From NCBI RefSeq assembly GCF_009687885.1, contig NZ_BLAF01000009.1, positions 243,470 to 281,192 of the forward strand: a stretch of 37,723 nucleotides of DNA, in the 5' to 3' direction. Positions 7,519 through 15,840 of the stretch are shown here, one piece after another (position 1 is the first letter of the stretch; every line of letters starts with the position of its first letter). The notes beneath the pieces were generated by a model, which had not been told where the DNA came from, searched no databases, and saw only the letters and a program-made list of their open reading frames with translations. Position numbers and translations under genes: made by a program. This stretch comes from Acrocarpospora pleiomorpha (lineage in GTDB: Bacteria > Actinomycetota > Actinomycetes > Streptosporangiales > Streptosporangiaceae).

Positions 7519-9357
7519 TTACATCGCCTCCGAGGCGTTCTCTCGGGCGGCGGCGAGCTGGTCGAGTTCGAGCAGGGCCTGGTTGATCAGGGCCGTCGCG
7601 CTGGCCGGGCGCTCACCCATGATCTTCCTGGCCCGGTCCAGCCGGGAGGCGATGGTGGTGATGCTGGAGCCCGCGCCCCGCCGGGCCCGGACCGGCCTGA
7701 TGACCTGCTCCCGGTTGAGCAGGTGCTCCGCCTCGGCCAGCAGCTCGCCCGCCACGTCGACCAGCTGCTGGCTGCGCAGCGGTGGCTCGCGCGAGGTCAG
7801 GGCCATGGTCACCAGGAACTCGACGATGCGCTCGGTGAAGTACCACGACACCTGGTTCTGCTCGTCGTCGACGTCGTCGAAGGCGCCGGCCGGGTTGTCC
7901 CACAGGCCCTTGACCTGCTGGTGGGTGAACCGGCGCTGCTGGATGTGGGCCCAGATCTGGTCGGCCAGGGTGTGCAGGCGCTCCCTGGTCCGGTTGCTCT
8001 GGGTGATGGTGGCCACCCAGATGGTCCGCTTGAGCAGCGTGATGGCGAAGTCGGCGACCTGCCAGATCAGCTGCGGGCCCAGCTCGTCGCTGCCGAGCAG
8101 GGTGACCTTGACGCCGGGGTGGTGCAGCGCGACGGCGCTGAGGTCGTTCTCCACCGGGCGGCGGGTGATGCGGGCGCTTCTGGCCAACTCTTCCAGCACC
8201 CCGGCGACCCGGCCGAGGTCGACGTCGCCGGCCCGGGTGCGGACCAGATACTGCACCACCATGGCGGTGACGCCGAGGCTGTAGTAGTCGGATTCCTTGC
8301 CGTCGGTGGTCCGCCAGGGGATGTCCTCCAGCGGCCAGCGGTCCTTGCCGAAGGTGGCCACGGTGCGCCAGTAGTTCTGGGTGATGTCCCAGCGGCGCTG
8401 CAGGGCGTTGGCCAGCTGCTGCTGGTCGTCGTCGAGCAGGCCGAGCACGCGGGTCCGCTCCGACCACAGGTCCACGACGCCCACCAGGGCGTTGGCGGTG
8501 AAGTAGAGGTACGGCACCTCGGGGGCCACGCCCTTGGGCTGGTCCCCGACCTTCAGGTCGGTGATCACCTCGGGCGCGTTCTTGACCACGCCCCAGGCCC
8601 AGCCGCATTCGAAGAGCAGGTTGGGGTTGTCCAGGTCCACCTGGGAGCCGGAGCCGATGGTCAGGTCGCGCAGCCCGGCCCGGACCTCCTCCAGGGATTT
8701 CTGCAGGTCGTCGTGGACCCGCCGGTCGTGCACCTTGGCCTGGTTGGCGGTGCGCAGCAGCGCCTGGCCCTGCGGCGAGCCCGGCTCGAAGACGTTGATG
8801 GTGTAGCTGCGCAGCAGGCCCACCATGGCGGCCGACAGCCGGACGTTGGACCGGGCCTCCAGATCGCTGATCTTCGCGCGGATGTCCTGGCGGGTGACGC
8901 TGCGCCGGAACACCTTGAGGAAGCCCAGGGTGCCGAGCATCAGCGTGACGCTCATCGAGTAGGAGTCGACCACGTCCAGCGCGCGCTGCTCGCTGGTGAC
9001 CTCCTCGCCGGGCTCGTTCGGCAGGAAGTAGCTGTCGCCGCCGAAGAGCGGCCTGCCGTCCTTGTCGGAGTACGTGGTCAGGTACGCGTCGATCAGCGTG
9101 AGCAGCCGTTTCGGGATCTCGACGCTGTCCCCGATGGAGGCCAGGGCCTCGAGCACGTCGTCGGAGGTCGCGTCGGGCGTGTCCAGGCGGAACTCGGGCA
9201 GTTCCGAGGCTGGATACATGAAGCACAACAATTGCTCGGCGTCGGAGATGGAGTTGGAGCCGTGCCTGCCGCCCCAGCGCCACTCCTTACCTTGGGAGGA
9301 GGCCCGGGCGGCGGCTTCCCAGATCTCCAGGAGTTGCTGGCGTGGCTGGAGTTTCAC
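7519..9357 (-). CDS. SCO2524 family protein (unknown function), first gene of the operon
   Basis: The protein has 612 residues and starts MKLQPRQQLLEIWEAAARAS. The start is GTG 9357, with GGGGGA about 4 bases upstream. It is largely helical and rich in Leu/Arg, with several regularly spaced amphipathic helices (LLTLIDAYLTTY, AMVGLLRSYTINVF, AMVVQYLVRTRAG) that could form a scaffold. No enzyme motif, TM segment or signal peptide is visible. Length, position and sequence character match the SCO2524 family, always described as a neighbour of the SCO2523 variant P-loop protein. It is the promoter-proximal gene of a minus-strand operon that continues without a gap larger than 23 bp to 3763. The 228-bp divergent region 9358-9585 must hold the operon promoter. 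Confidence 0.75.
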   Translation of the reverse strand: MKLQPRQQLLEIWEAAARASSQGKEWRWGGRHGSNSISDAEQLLCFMYPASELPEFRLDTPDATSDDVLEALASIGDSVEIPKRLLTLIDAYLTTYSDKDGRPLFGGDSYFLPNEPGEEVTSEQRALDVVDSYSMSVTLMLGTLGFLKVFRRSVTRQDIRAKISDLEARSNVRLSAAMVGLLRSYTINVFEPGSPQGQALLRTANQAKVHDRRVHDDLQKSLEEVRAGLRDLTIGSGSQVDLDNPNLLFECGWAWGVVKNAPEVITDLKVGDQPKGVAPEVPYLYFTANALVGVVDLWSERTRVLGLLDDDQQQLANALQRRWDITQNYWRTVATFGKDRWPLEDIPWRTTDGKESDYYSLGVTAMVVQYLVRTRAGDVDLGRVAGVLEELARSARITRRPVENDLSAVALHHPGVKVTLLGSDELGPQLIWQVADFAITLLKRTIWVATITQSNRTRERLHTLADQIWAHIQQRRFTHQQVKGLWDNPAGAFDDVDDEQNQVSWYFTERIVEFLVTMALTSREPPLRSQQLVDVAGELLAEAEHLLNREQVIRPVRARRGAGSSITTIASRLDRARKIMGERPASATALINQALLELDQLAAARENASEAM

Positions 9358-9585
9358 GCGGTCCCCCTGTGCGACGATGCCGCGGCCCCCGGCGACGGCT
9401 TTTGCGTTGACATGGAGCGAGTGCCATTGTCGCCCAGCGAATGGGCCACTAACAACGACACTACCCAGGAATTCCGCGGGAGTGGAAAGAGTTCACGAGG
9501 TTCTACACTGGCTGCCGACCGGCGTATCCTTTAGACCAGAGGAGGCCGTTCGTCAAATCCGACAAATGCGCTCGAAAGACACATC

Positions 9586-10551
9586 ATGGCCCATACAGGT
9601 AAGATTCTTGTCACTGGTTCGGGAATCGACCTGACTCTGTTGCGCCCGCTTGAGGAGGCCGGAAATAGTATTGTCGCCCGGCCGAAACTCCTCTCCGCCG
9701 CCGAGCTCAAGGCCGAGCTCCGGGACGCGGTCGCCTATCTGCACGGCGGCGAGGAATACGCCTCCGGCGACGCCCTGAGCACCGCGGAGTCCCTGAAGGT
9801 GGTGGCCTTCATGGGCATCGGCTACGAGAGCTTCGTGGACGTGGACGCCGCCAAGGAGCGCGGCCTGCGGGTCACCTGGACGCCCGCGCGGCGGCCCGAC
9901 GCGGTCGCCGTCTTCACCCTGGGCCAGATCATCTACGCCAACCTCGGCATCCGGAACCGGCTGGACGAGCGCTATCCGCCGCAGTGGTCGGCGGCCGTGC
10001 CCATGCCCAGCGAACTGTCCGCGCAGCGCGTCGGCATCGTCGGCCTCGGCTCGATCGGCAGCCGGCTGGCCGGGCTGCTGCTCACGATCGGCTGCGAGGT
10101 CTCCTACTACAGCCGGACCAGGAAGCTGGCCGAGACCACCCTCGACCTGACCTACCGCACCCTGCCCGACCTGGCCGCCTGGTCGGACATTCTCGTGGTC
10201 CTGCTGCCGGAGAACCCGAGCACGGTGAATATCATTGATACTTCGGTATTCGCCCGGATGAAAGAAGGGTCAATTCTCATCAATACCGCTCGGGCCGCGC
10301 TGGTCGAACCGGTGGCGCTGGGAAATGCGCTCCGGGATGGCACGATCGCGGTCGCCGCGATTGACGGGCATTATCGTGATGAATCCGTAAATGCCGCCCT
10401 GATGCGGGAGTTCGGGCCCCGGCTGCTGTGGACCGCGCACGTCGCGGCGCACACCCGGCAGTCGATGGCGGCGATGGTGGACCAGGCGGTCCGGTCCGTG
10501 CTCCGGGCGCTGGACAACGCGCCGGACGAGAACATGGCGGTCGGCCAGTAA
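9586..10551 (+). CDS. NAD(P)-dependent D-2-hydroxyacid dehydrogenase
   Basis: This 321-residue dehydrogenase has the Rossmann signature VGIVGLGSIGSRLAG (GLGSIG at 153-158). The catalytic arginine is R236 in INTARAALVE, the histidine H285 is in LLWTAHVAAHT (family form TPHxAG), and E266 is the best candidate for the acid that pairs with it. The family reduces 2-oxoacids to D-2-hydroxyacids or the reverse. Departures from consensus around the active site (TAHVAAHT, DGHYRDES) suggest an unusual substrate. No Shine-Dalgarno sequence lies close to ATG 9586. A strong AGAGGAGG sits about 40 bases upstream (9537-9544) with no start codon at proper spacing. Parts of the gene (e.g. 10225-10290) use more A/T-ending codons than its neighbours. 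It may work with the ThDP enzyme downstream. Confidence 0.85.
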   Translation: MAHTGKILVTGSGIDLTLLRPLEEAGNSIVARPKLLSAAELKAELRDAVAYLHGGEEYASGDALSTAESLKVVAFMGIGYESFVDVDAAKERGLRVTWTPARRPDAVAVFTLGQIIYANLGIRNRLDERYPPQWSAAVPMPSELSAQRVGIVGLGSIGSRLAGLLLTIGCEVSYYSRTRKLAETTLDLTYRTLPDLAAWSDILVVLLPENPSTVNIIDTSVFARMKEGSILINTARAALVEPVALGNALRDGTIAVAAIDGHYRDESVNAALMREFGPRLLWTAHVAAHTRQSMAAMVDQAVRSVLRALDNAPDENMAVGQ

Positions 10552-10567
10552 GCCGGGATTTCGGCTT
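10550..10567 (+). terminator. weak terminator-like hairpin after the 2-hydroxyacid dehydrogenase
   Basis: AAGCCG (10550-10555) can pair with CGGCTT (10562-10567) across a 6-base loop, starting within the stop codon. There is no real T-tract after it, so termination is only possible, not shown. Confidence 0.3.
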
Positions 10568-10674
10568 TCCAAAACGGAGATGACCTTGTCGGGTCACGGT
10601 CGGGTAAATATACGATGGAGATGAACCAGTCATATTCCTGAGAGGCCCGCTTCGGGTGAGCTATCTGGATTGGG

Positions 10675-12255
10675 GTGGATGTGACGGCGACGGGGGCGGG
10701 CGTACTCGTCGAGGCTCTGTCTCTCCATGGGGTGGAACTCGTCTTCGGCATTCCCGGCACGCACAACGTTCCGATCTACGCGGCGCTGGCCGCGCGGGGC
10801 GTGCGGCTGGTCACCCCCCGGCATGAGCAGGGCGCCGGATACGCCGCCGACGGATACGCGCGCAGCACCGGCCGTCCCGGCGTGGTGCTGACCACGACCG
10901 GTCCCGGGGCGCTCAACGCGGCGACCGCGCTGGCGCAGGCGTACTCGGACTCGATCCCGCTGCTGCTGATCTCGCCGGGGGTGCCCACCGACCATCCCCG
11001 GCTGGGGCGCGGCTACCTGCACGAGACCAAGGACCAGTCGGGGGCGTTCCAGGCACTGTGCGCGTGGAGTCACCGGGTGAGCTCCATCCGGGAGATCCCG
11101 GCGGCCGTGGCCAGGGCGTTCGGCTCGTTCGCCGAGGGCCGGCCGCGGCCGGTGCACATCGAGATTCCGTACGATCTGCTCGACGTGGAAGGGCCGGCGA
11201 AGCTCGCGGAGCCGTACCGGATCGGGTCGCGGGAGCCCGATCCCGACGCGCTGGACGCGGCGGCGCGGCTGCTGCGGGGGGCCGCGCGGCCGGGGATCGT
11301 GCTGGGCGGGGGCGTGCAGCGCCCGCCGGGGCAGGACGCGGGGGCGCTGGCGCTGCGGCTGGCGGAGCGGGCCGGGGCGCGGATCCTCACCACGGCCAAC
11401 GGCAAGGGCGTGGTGCCGGAGAGCCATCCGCTCGTGCTCGGCGCGATGCTGCACCTGGCCGGGGCCCGGCGGTGGCTGGCCGACTGCGACGTGGTGCTGG
11501 CCGTGGGCACCGAGCTGGGCCCGTCCGACCTGTGGGTCGAGGACTTCGCCCTGACGGGTCGGCTGATCCGGGTGGACATCGACCCCGGCCAGATGTACGG
11601 CGATCACGTGGCCGACGTGCCCGTGGTGGCCGACGCGGCGCTCGCGCTGCGCGGGCTGCTCGATCGGGTCGGCCCGCACGAGGGCGCCCGCGCCCCGGCC
11701 CCCGACCTGGCGAGGGAGCTGACCGGGCTGGCCGGACGCTGGGAGGTCACCCTGGAGGCGCTCGGCCGGGCGCTGCCGCCGGACGCCATCGTGGTCGGCG
11801 ACAACTCGATGATCGTCTACCACGGCGCGCTGCTCAGCCTGGCCCTCGATCCTCCCGCGCGGCTGCTGTTCCCCTCGGGTTACGGCACGCTCGGTTACGC
11901 GCTGCCCGCCGCCATCGGCGCCAAGCTGGGCTGCCCCGACCGCCCGGCCGTCGTGCTGACCGGCGACGGCGCCCTCCAGTTCTGCGTGCAGGACCTGGCC
12001 ACCGCCGTGGACGAGAAGCTGAGCCTGCCCATCGTGGTGTCCGACAACGGGGGCTTCGGCGAGATCCGCGAGGAGATGCTCCGCCGGGACATGACCCCGG
12101 TGGCCGTGGACCTGCCCGGGCCCGACCTGCTCCAGCTCGCCGCCGCATACGGCATCGCCGCCTGCCGCGCCGACACCCCGGAAGAGCTCTTCAAAGCCCT
12201 GGTGGCCGCCCTGGAACACCCGCTCCCCACGCTGATCGTGGTCCGCGAGTCATGA
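10675..12255 (+). CDS. thiamine diphosphate-dependent enzyme, acetolactate synthase/2-oxoacid decarboxylase family
   Basis: This 526-residue enzyme has the standard three-domain ThDP fold. The N-terminal Pyr domain has GVELVFGIPGTHNVPIY and the catalytic glutamate E51 in PRHEQGAGYAADGYAR. The C-terminal PP domain has the ThDP/Mg motif GDGALQF (GDG 430-432) closing at N458 in VVSDNGGFGEIREE. The sequence style (HEQGAGYAADGYAR, HETKDQ) is close to proteins annotated as 5-guanidino-2-oxopentanoate decarboxylase or unassigned acetolactate-synthase-like enzymes. True acetolactate synthase is less likely because no small subunit gene is present. Start GTG 10675 is uncertain; GTG 10681 (VTATGAG) has a better-placed GGGGTGGA. 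It follows the D-2-hydroxyacid dehydrogenase in the same direction, so both may act on one 2-oxoacid. It ends in a 6-bp convergent overlap with the TetR gene. Confidence 0.85.
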   Translation: MDVTATGAGVLVEALSLHGVELVFGIPGTHNVPIYAALAARGVRLVTPRHEQGAGYAADGYARSTGRPGVVLTTTGPGALNAATALAQAYSDSIPLLLISPGVPTDHPRLGRGYLHETKDQSGAFQALCAWSHRVSSIREIPAAVARAFGSFAEGRPRPVHIEIPYDLLDVEGPAKLAEPYRIGSREPDPDALDAAARLLRGAARPGIVLGGGVQRPPGQDAGALALRLAERAGARILTTANGKGVVPESHPLVLGAMLHLAGARRWLADCDVVLAVGTELGPSDLWVEDFALTGRLIRVDIDPGQMYGDHVADVPVVADAALALRGLLDRVGPHEGARAPAPDLARELTGLAGRWEVTLEALGRALPPDAIVVGDNSMIVYHGALLSLALDPPARLLFPSGYGTLGYALPAAIGAKLGCPDRPAVVLTGDGALQFCVQDLATAVDEKLSLPIVVSDNGGFGEIREEMLRRDMTPVAVDLPGPDLLQLAAAYGIAACRADTPEELFKALVAALEHPLPTLIVVRES

Positions 12256-12840
12256 CAGCTGGTCGGGCTCCAGGCCGAGCTCGGTGGCGGCCGCGATCCG
12301 CACCAGCTCGAAGAGCCGGGCCCGGGTGAGCATTCGCTTGTGCACGGTGACCTGCACGGTCAGCCCGTCGATCAGCGACATCAGCCGCCAGGCCGCGCCC
12401 TCAGGATCGGGGCACTTGAAGACGCCCTCGTCCGCCCCCGCCCGCAGGATCGAGGCGAGCGCGTCCTTCCAGCGCAGGTCCAGCGCCCGGGACACATCCT
12501 CCAGGGCCTGGTTGCGCATCGACTCCGACCACGCGTCGATCCACAGCGCCCAGGACTTGGACTTCCCGGCGGGGGAGTAGAGCTTGAGCATCGCCCGGAG
12601 CTTGTCCATCGGGCCGCCCGCCGACTCCAGCAGGGCGGCCAGGTTGTCGAGGTCGCGTTCCGCGGCGTAGCCGAACGCCTGGGCGAAGAGCTTGTCCTTG
12701 GTCTCGAAGTGGTAGAAGAGCAGCGCCTGGCTCACCCCGGCCGCCTGGGCGATGTCGACCGTGCGCGTGTGCCCGAAACCCTGCGCCGCGATCACCTCGC
12801 ACGCCACGCGGAGCAGGTCCTCCCGGCGCATGCGGCTCAT
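12250..12840 (-). CDS. TetR/AcrR family transcriptional regulator
   Basis: This 196-residue regulator starts MSRMRREDLLRVACEVIAAQ. The helix-turn-helix reads TVDIAQAAGVSQALLFYHFETKDKLF. The C-terminal helical domain, with its W-rich WALWIDAWSESMRN, resembles TetR_C-type ligand domains. I chose ATG 12840 over the upstream GTG 12852 because GGGACGGGGA precedes it directly. It lies 21 bp after the sensor kinase gene in the same orientation, so the two are probably one transcript. A likely target is the divergent promoter before the acyl-CoA ligase at 14380, where an operator-like tandem repeat occurs (14302-14334). An acyl-CoA or related ligand would fit that context, but this is inference. Confidence 0.85.
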   Translation of the reverse strand: MSRMRREDLLRVACEVIAAQGFGHTRTVDIAQAAGVSQALLFYHFETKDKLFAQAFGYAAERDLDNLAALLESAGGPMDKLRAMLKLYSPAGKSKSWALWIDAWSESMRNQALEDVSRALDLRWKDALASILRAGADEGVFKCPDPEGAAWRLMSLIDGLTVQVTVHKRMLTRARLFELVRIAAATELGLEPDQLS

Positions 12841-12861
12841 TCCCCGTCCCACAACGAAACC

Positions 12862-14205
12862 CTAGCGCGCTATCGGGATACGCAACACGAATCGGGCGCC
12901 GCTGTCGCTGTCCTCGATGGTGAGGGTGCCGCCGTGGGTCTCGGCGATCTGCCGGGCGATGGACAGGCCGAGGCCGGTGCCCCCGGCGTCGCGGCTGCGG
13001 GCCGCGTCCAGGCGGGTGAACCGCTGGAACACCATCTCCCGCTTGTCCGGCGCGATCCCGGCGCCGTCGTCGACCACCTCGAGCACGGCGATCCCGTCGC
13101 GGCGGAACACGCGGATGGTGACCTCGGTGTTGGCGTGCCGCTCGGCGTTGTCCACCAGGTTGGTGATCAGCCGGCACAGCCGGAGCCGGTCGCCGCGCAC
13201 CATCACGTGCTCGTCCAGGTCCTTGATCAGCTTCACCCGGCGCCGCCGCCGGTCCAGTTCGGCCGCGGTCAGCCGGCCCAGATTGATCGGGTCGCGGCGG
13301 CCCGGCGCCCGCGCGTCCAGCCTGGCCACCTGGAGCAGGTCGGTGACCAGCGCCTGCAGCCGGTCCAGGCTGACCAGCAGCGCCTCCCCGACCTCGGGCC
13401 AGTCGGCGTCCTCGGGGTGCAGCAGCGCGCCCTCGATCTCGGCCCGCATCGCGGTCAGCGGGCTGCGCAGGTCGTGCGAGGCGTCGGAGGCGAACCGGCG
13501 CTGCTGCTCGACGGCCCCCTCCAGCCGGTCCAGCGTCTGGTTGGCCGTCACGGCCATGCGCCGGACCTCGTCCCTGAACTTGGGCACCGGCACCCGGTGG
13601 CCGAGGTCGGAGGCGGTGATGTTGGAGAGTTCCGCGCTGATCGCGTCCACCGGGGCTAGGGCGCGGCCGATCGTCCAGGCGGCGCCGTACCCGGTGATGG
13701 CCAGCACGAGCAGGCTGCCGCCGATGAGGGCGGCGAGCAGCCAGGGATCCACATACCAGGGCACGGTGGGGTCGGCCGCGTAGATGATCCAGTCGCCGTC
13801 GGGCTGGTAGACGCGGAAGGCGATGATGATCATGCAGGTGTCGGGGAAGTCGGGGCTGTCGCAGACCAGCTGGTCGGACCGGACGATGGACTCGTCGGGC
13901 AGGAAGACCGCCATCGGCGGCCGGTTGAGGAGGTTGGGGGTGGACGCCCCGACTTTTCCGTTGGGCTTGATGACCTGGACGGCGGTGACGCCCTGGTCGG
14001 GGATGACGCCGTCGAGCACGTCCCGCTTGATCAGGTGCACGGTCTTCAGGGCGGCCCTGACGACCCGGTTGGTCTGGTAGTTGTACGCGAGATCCCGCAC
14101 CCCGATGAGGGCGCTGATGGTGACGGCACAGCAGATCAGCGCCATGACGGCGCACGCGATCAGTGTCAGCCGGGCCCTCACCGACCAGCTGTGCCATCTG
14201 CTCAA
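12862..14205 (-). CDS. membrane sensor histidine kinase (HisKA/HATPase type)
   Basis: The kinase has about 447 residues. TM1 lies near residues 12-36 (LTLIACAVMALICCAVTISALI). An extracytoplasmic sensor segment of about 115 residues follows, with two cysteines (VCDSPDFPDTC). TM2 is WLLAALIGGSLLVLAITGYGAAW. Then come HAMP, the H-box DASHDLRSPLTAM with H244, the N-box NLVDNAERHAN, G1 DDGAGIAP, F-box FQRFTRLD and G2 GGTGLGLSIA, all intact. I chose TTG 14205 because AGGGGGGA lies just upstream. A longer frame from 14268 has no ribosome-binding site and an unlikely N-terminus. No response regulator gene lies within this window's neighbourhood, so the kinase is an orphan here; its downstream partner is a TetR gene. 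Confidence 0.88.
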   Translation of the reverse strand: MSRWHSWSVRARLTLIACAVMALICCAVTISALIGVRDLAYNYQTNRVVRAALKTVHLIKRDVLDGVIPDQGVTAVQVIKPNGKVGASTPNLLNRPPMAVFLPDESIVRSDQLVCDSPDFPDTCMIIIAFRVYQPDGDWIIYAADPTVPWYVDPWLLAALIGGSLLVLAITGYGAAWTIGRALAPVDAISAELSNITASDLGHRVPVPKFRDEVRRMAVTANQTLDRLEGAVEQQRRFASDASHDLRSPLTAMRAEIEGALLHPEDADWPEVGEALLVSLDRLQALVTDLLQVARLDARAPGRRDPINLGRLTAAELDRRRRRVKLIKDLDEHVMVRGDRLRLCRLITNLVDNAERHANTEVTIRVFRRDGIAVLEVVDDGAGIAPDKREMVFQRFTRLDAARSRDAGGTGLGLSIARQIAETHGGTLTIEDSDSGARFVLRIPIAR

Positions 14206-14301
14206 CCGATCCCCCCTGAGAGTCAGGTGATCACAGGTCGCGGTCCGATGCACACTCACGGGAGTCAAAAAAGGGCAAACGTGCCGTCTAGAGCAACGCT
14301 C

Positions 14302-14334
14302 AAGCGCTGGTTAGGGTAAGTAAGCACTGATTAG
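14302..14334. promoter_or_regulatory. tandem operator-like element upstream of the acyl-CoA ligase
   Basis: AAGCGCTGGTTAG (14302-14314) and AAGCACTGATTAG (14322-14334) are direct repeats with two mismatches, spaced exactly 20 bp apart (about two helical turns). The second lies in a near-palindrome, TAAGCACTGATTA, with one mismatched pair. They lie between the divergent kinase-tetR operon and the acyl-CoA ligase, so a TetR dimer pair is a natural binder. Binding is inferred. Confidence 0.45.
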
Positions 14335-14379
14335 AGCGGAAATGGATCTTGCCGAACCCTGCGGACTCCTGGAGCTCTG

Positions 14380-15840
14380 ATGTTTGATTTCAGCCAGACG
14401 CCCAGCTTCTACGCGATCGCCCGCGCGCATCCGGAACGCCGGGCGGTGGTGGACGCGGACGGTTCTGAGACGTCCTTCGGTGAGTTGCTGGCCCAGGTCA
14501 ACGCGGTTTCCCATGGCCTGCGCGCCCGGGGTCTCGCGGTCGGCGACGTGGTGGCGGGCGTGCTGCCGAACGGTCTGGACGCGGTGATCATGCTGCTGGC
14601 GACCGCGCAGATCGGGCTTTACTACGTCCCGATCAACTGGCACCTCACGACCCCCGAGATCGACTACATCCGGTCCGACTGCGACGCCAGAATCGTCGTG
14701 TACGGCCCCGCGGACGTCACCGCCCTCGCCAACGGCCAGATCACGAAAAATCCGGACGATCGCACCAATGGGACGGTCATGTGGTACACCTCCGGGACCA
14801 CGGGCTTCCCGAAGGGCGTGCAGCGGCCCCTCACCGGCAAGACCCCCGAGGAGATCATGCCGCTCTACGCCTGGTTCCTCGGCGAGGTCTGTGATCTCCA
14901 GCCGGGGGACGCGGTGCACCTGGTGACCTCGCCCATGTACCACTCCGCGCCCTGCGCCCACGTGATCTTCGCGCTCAACATGGGCCACACCGTCGTCATC
15001 GCGCCCCGCTTCGAGCCCGGCACCATCCTGGACCTGATCGACCGCTATCAGGTGGACAACGCCATGATGGTCCCGACCATGTTCCACCGCATGCTCCACC
15101 TCCCTCCCGAAGTCCGGAAAAATCATGATCTGTCCAGCTTGCGGCAGGTGATACACACCGGCGCGGCCTGCCCCATCGCGGTCAAGAAGGCGATCATGGA
15201 CTGGTGGGGCCCGGTCCTGTACGAGTACTACGGCTCCACCGAGTCCGCCATCGCGTTCGCCGTCAAACCCCAGGAGTGGCTGGCCAGACCCGGCACGGTC
15301 GGCCGCGCGGCCCCCACCTTCGAGGCGAAGGTCCTGGACGACAACGGCGACGAGGTCCCCCGCGGCGAGCCCGGACTCCTCTACGTCAAGTCCATCCTGG
15401 GGTCCTTCCAGTACCGCAAGGACCCCGCCAAGACCGCCGCCAGCATGCGCGGCGACTGGTACGCCCCCGGCGACATCGCCTCGATGGACGAGGACGGTTA
15501 CCTGTTCATCCGCGACCGCAGAACCGACCTGATCATCTCCGGCGGCGTCAACATCTACCCGGCCGAGATCGAAGCCGCCCTGCTGGAGCACCCGGCGGTC
15601 GCCGACGTCGCGGTCATCGGCGTCCCCGACGAGGAATGGGGCCACCGCGTGGTCGCCCTGGTCCTGCCCGCCCGCGAGGTGACCCAGGACGAGCTGCTCG
15701 ACCACCTGCGCCCCCGGCTGGCCCGCTTCAAGCACCCCCGCGTCATCGAGTTCCGCGCCGAGCTGCCCAGGACCCCGACCGGCAAGCTCTCCCGCTCGAA
15801 GGTCAGAGCCGACTACCTAGCTGGGCAGCCACTCGACTGA
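14380..15840 (+). CDS. AMP-forming acyl-CoA ligase (fatty-acid/aryl-CoA ligase family)
   Basis: This 486-residue ANL-superfamily enzyme is complete but on the short side. The P-loop-like motif is MWYTSGTTGFPKGVQ (A3), the aromatic motif is YEYYGSTESA (A5), the adenylate motifs are WYAPGDIASMDEDGYLFIRDR and DLIISGGVNIYPAEIE, and the C-terminal catalytic lysine lies in PRTPTGKLSRSKVR (A10). It activates a carboxylic acid as acyl-AMP and transfers it to CoA. The substrate is unknown; the lack of an N-terminal extension argues against a very-long-chain enzyme. ATG 14380 has GGAG 5 bases upstream. The upstream tandem operator and the nearby TetR gene suggest regulation by an acyl ligand. The 3' end overlaps the convergent racemase gene by 24 bp. 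Confidence 0.88.
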   Translation: MFDFSQTPSFYAIARAHPERRAVVDADGSETSFGELLAQVNAVSHGLRARGLAVGDVVAGVLPNGLDAVIMLLATAQIGLYYVPINWHLTTPEIDYIRSDCDARIVVYGPADVTALANGQITKNPDDRTNGTVMWYTSGTTGFPKGVQRPLTGKTPEEIMPLYAWFLGEVCDLQPGDAVHLVTSPMYHSAPCAHVIFALNMGHTVVIAPRFEPGTILDLIDRYQVDNAMMVPTMFHRMLHLPPEVRKNHDLSSLRQVIHTGAACPIAVKKAIMDWWGPVLYEYYGSTESAIAFAVKPQEWLARPGTVGRAAPTFEAKVLDDNGDEVPRGEPGLLYVKSILGSFQYRKDPAKTAASMRGDWYAPGDIASMDEDGYLFIRDRRTDLIISGGVNIYPAEIEAALLEHPAVADVAVIGVPDEEWGHRVVALVLPAREVTQDELLDHLRPRLARFKHPRVIEFRAELPRTPTGKLSRSKVRADYLAGQPLD

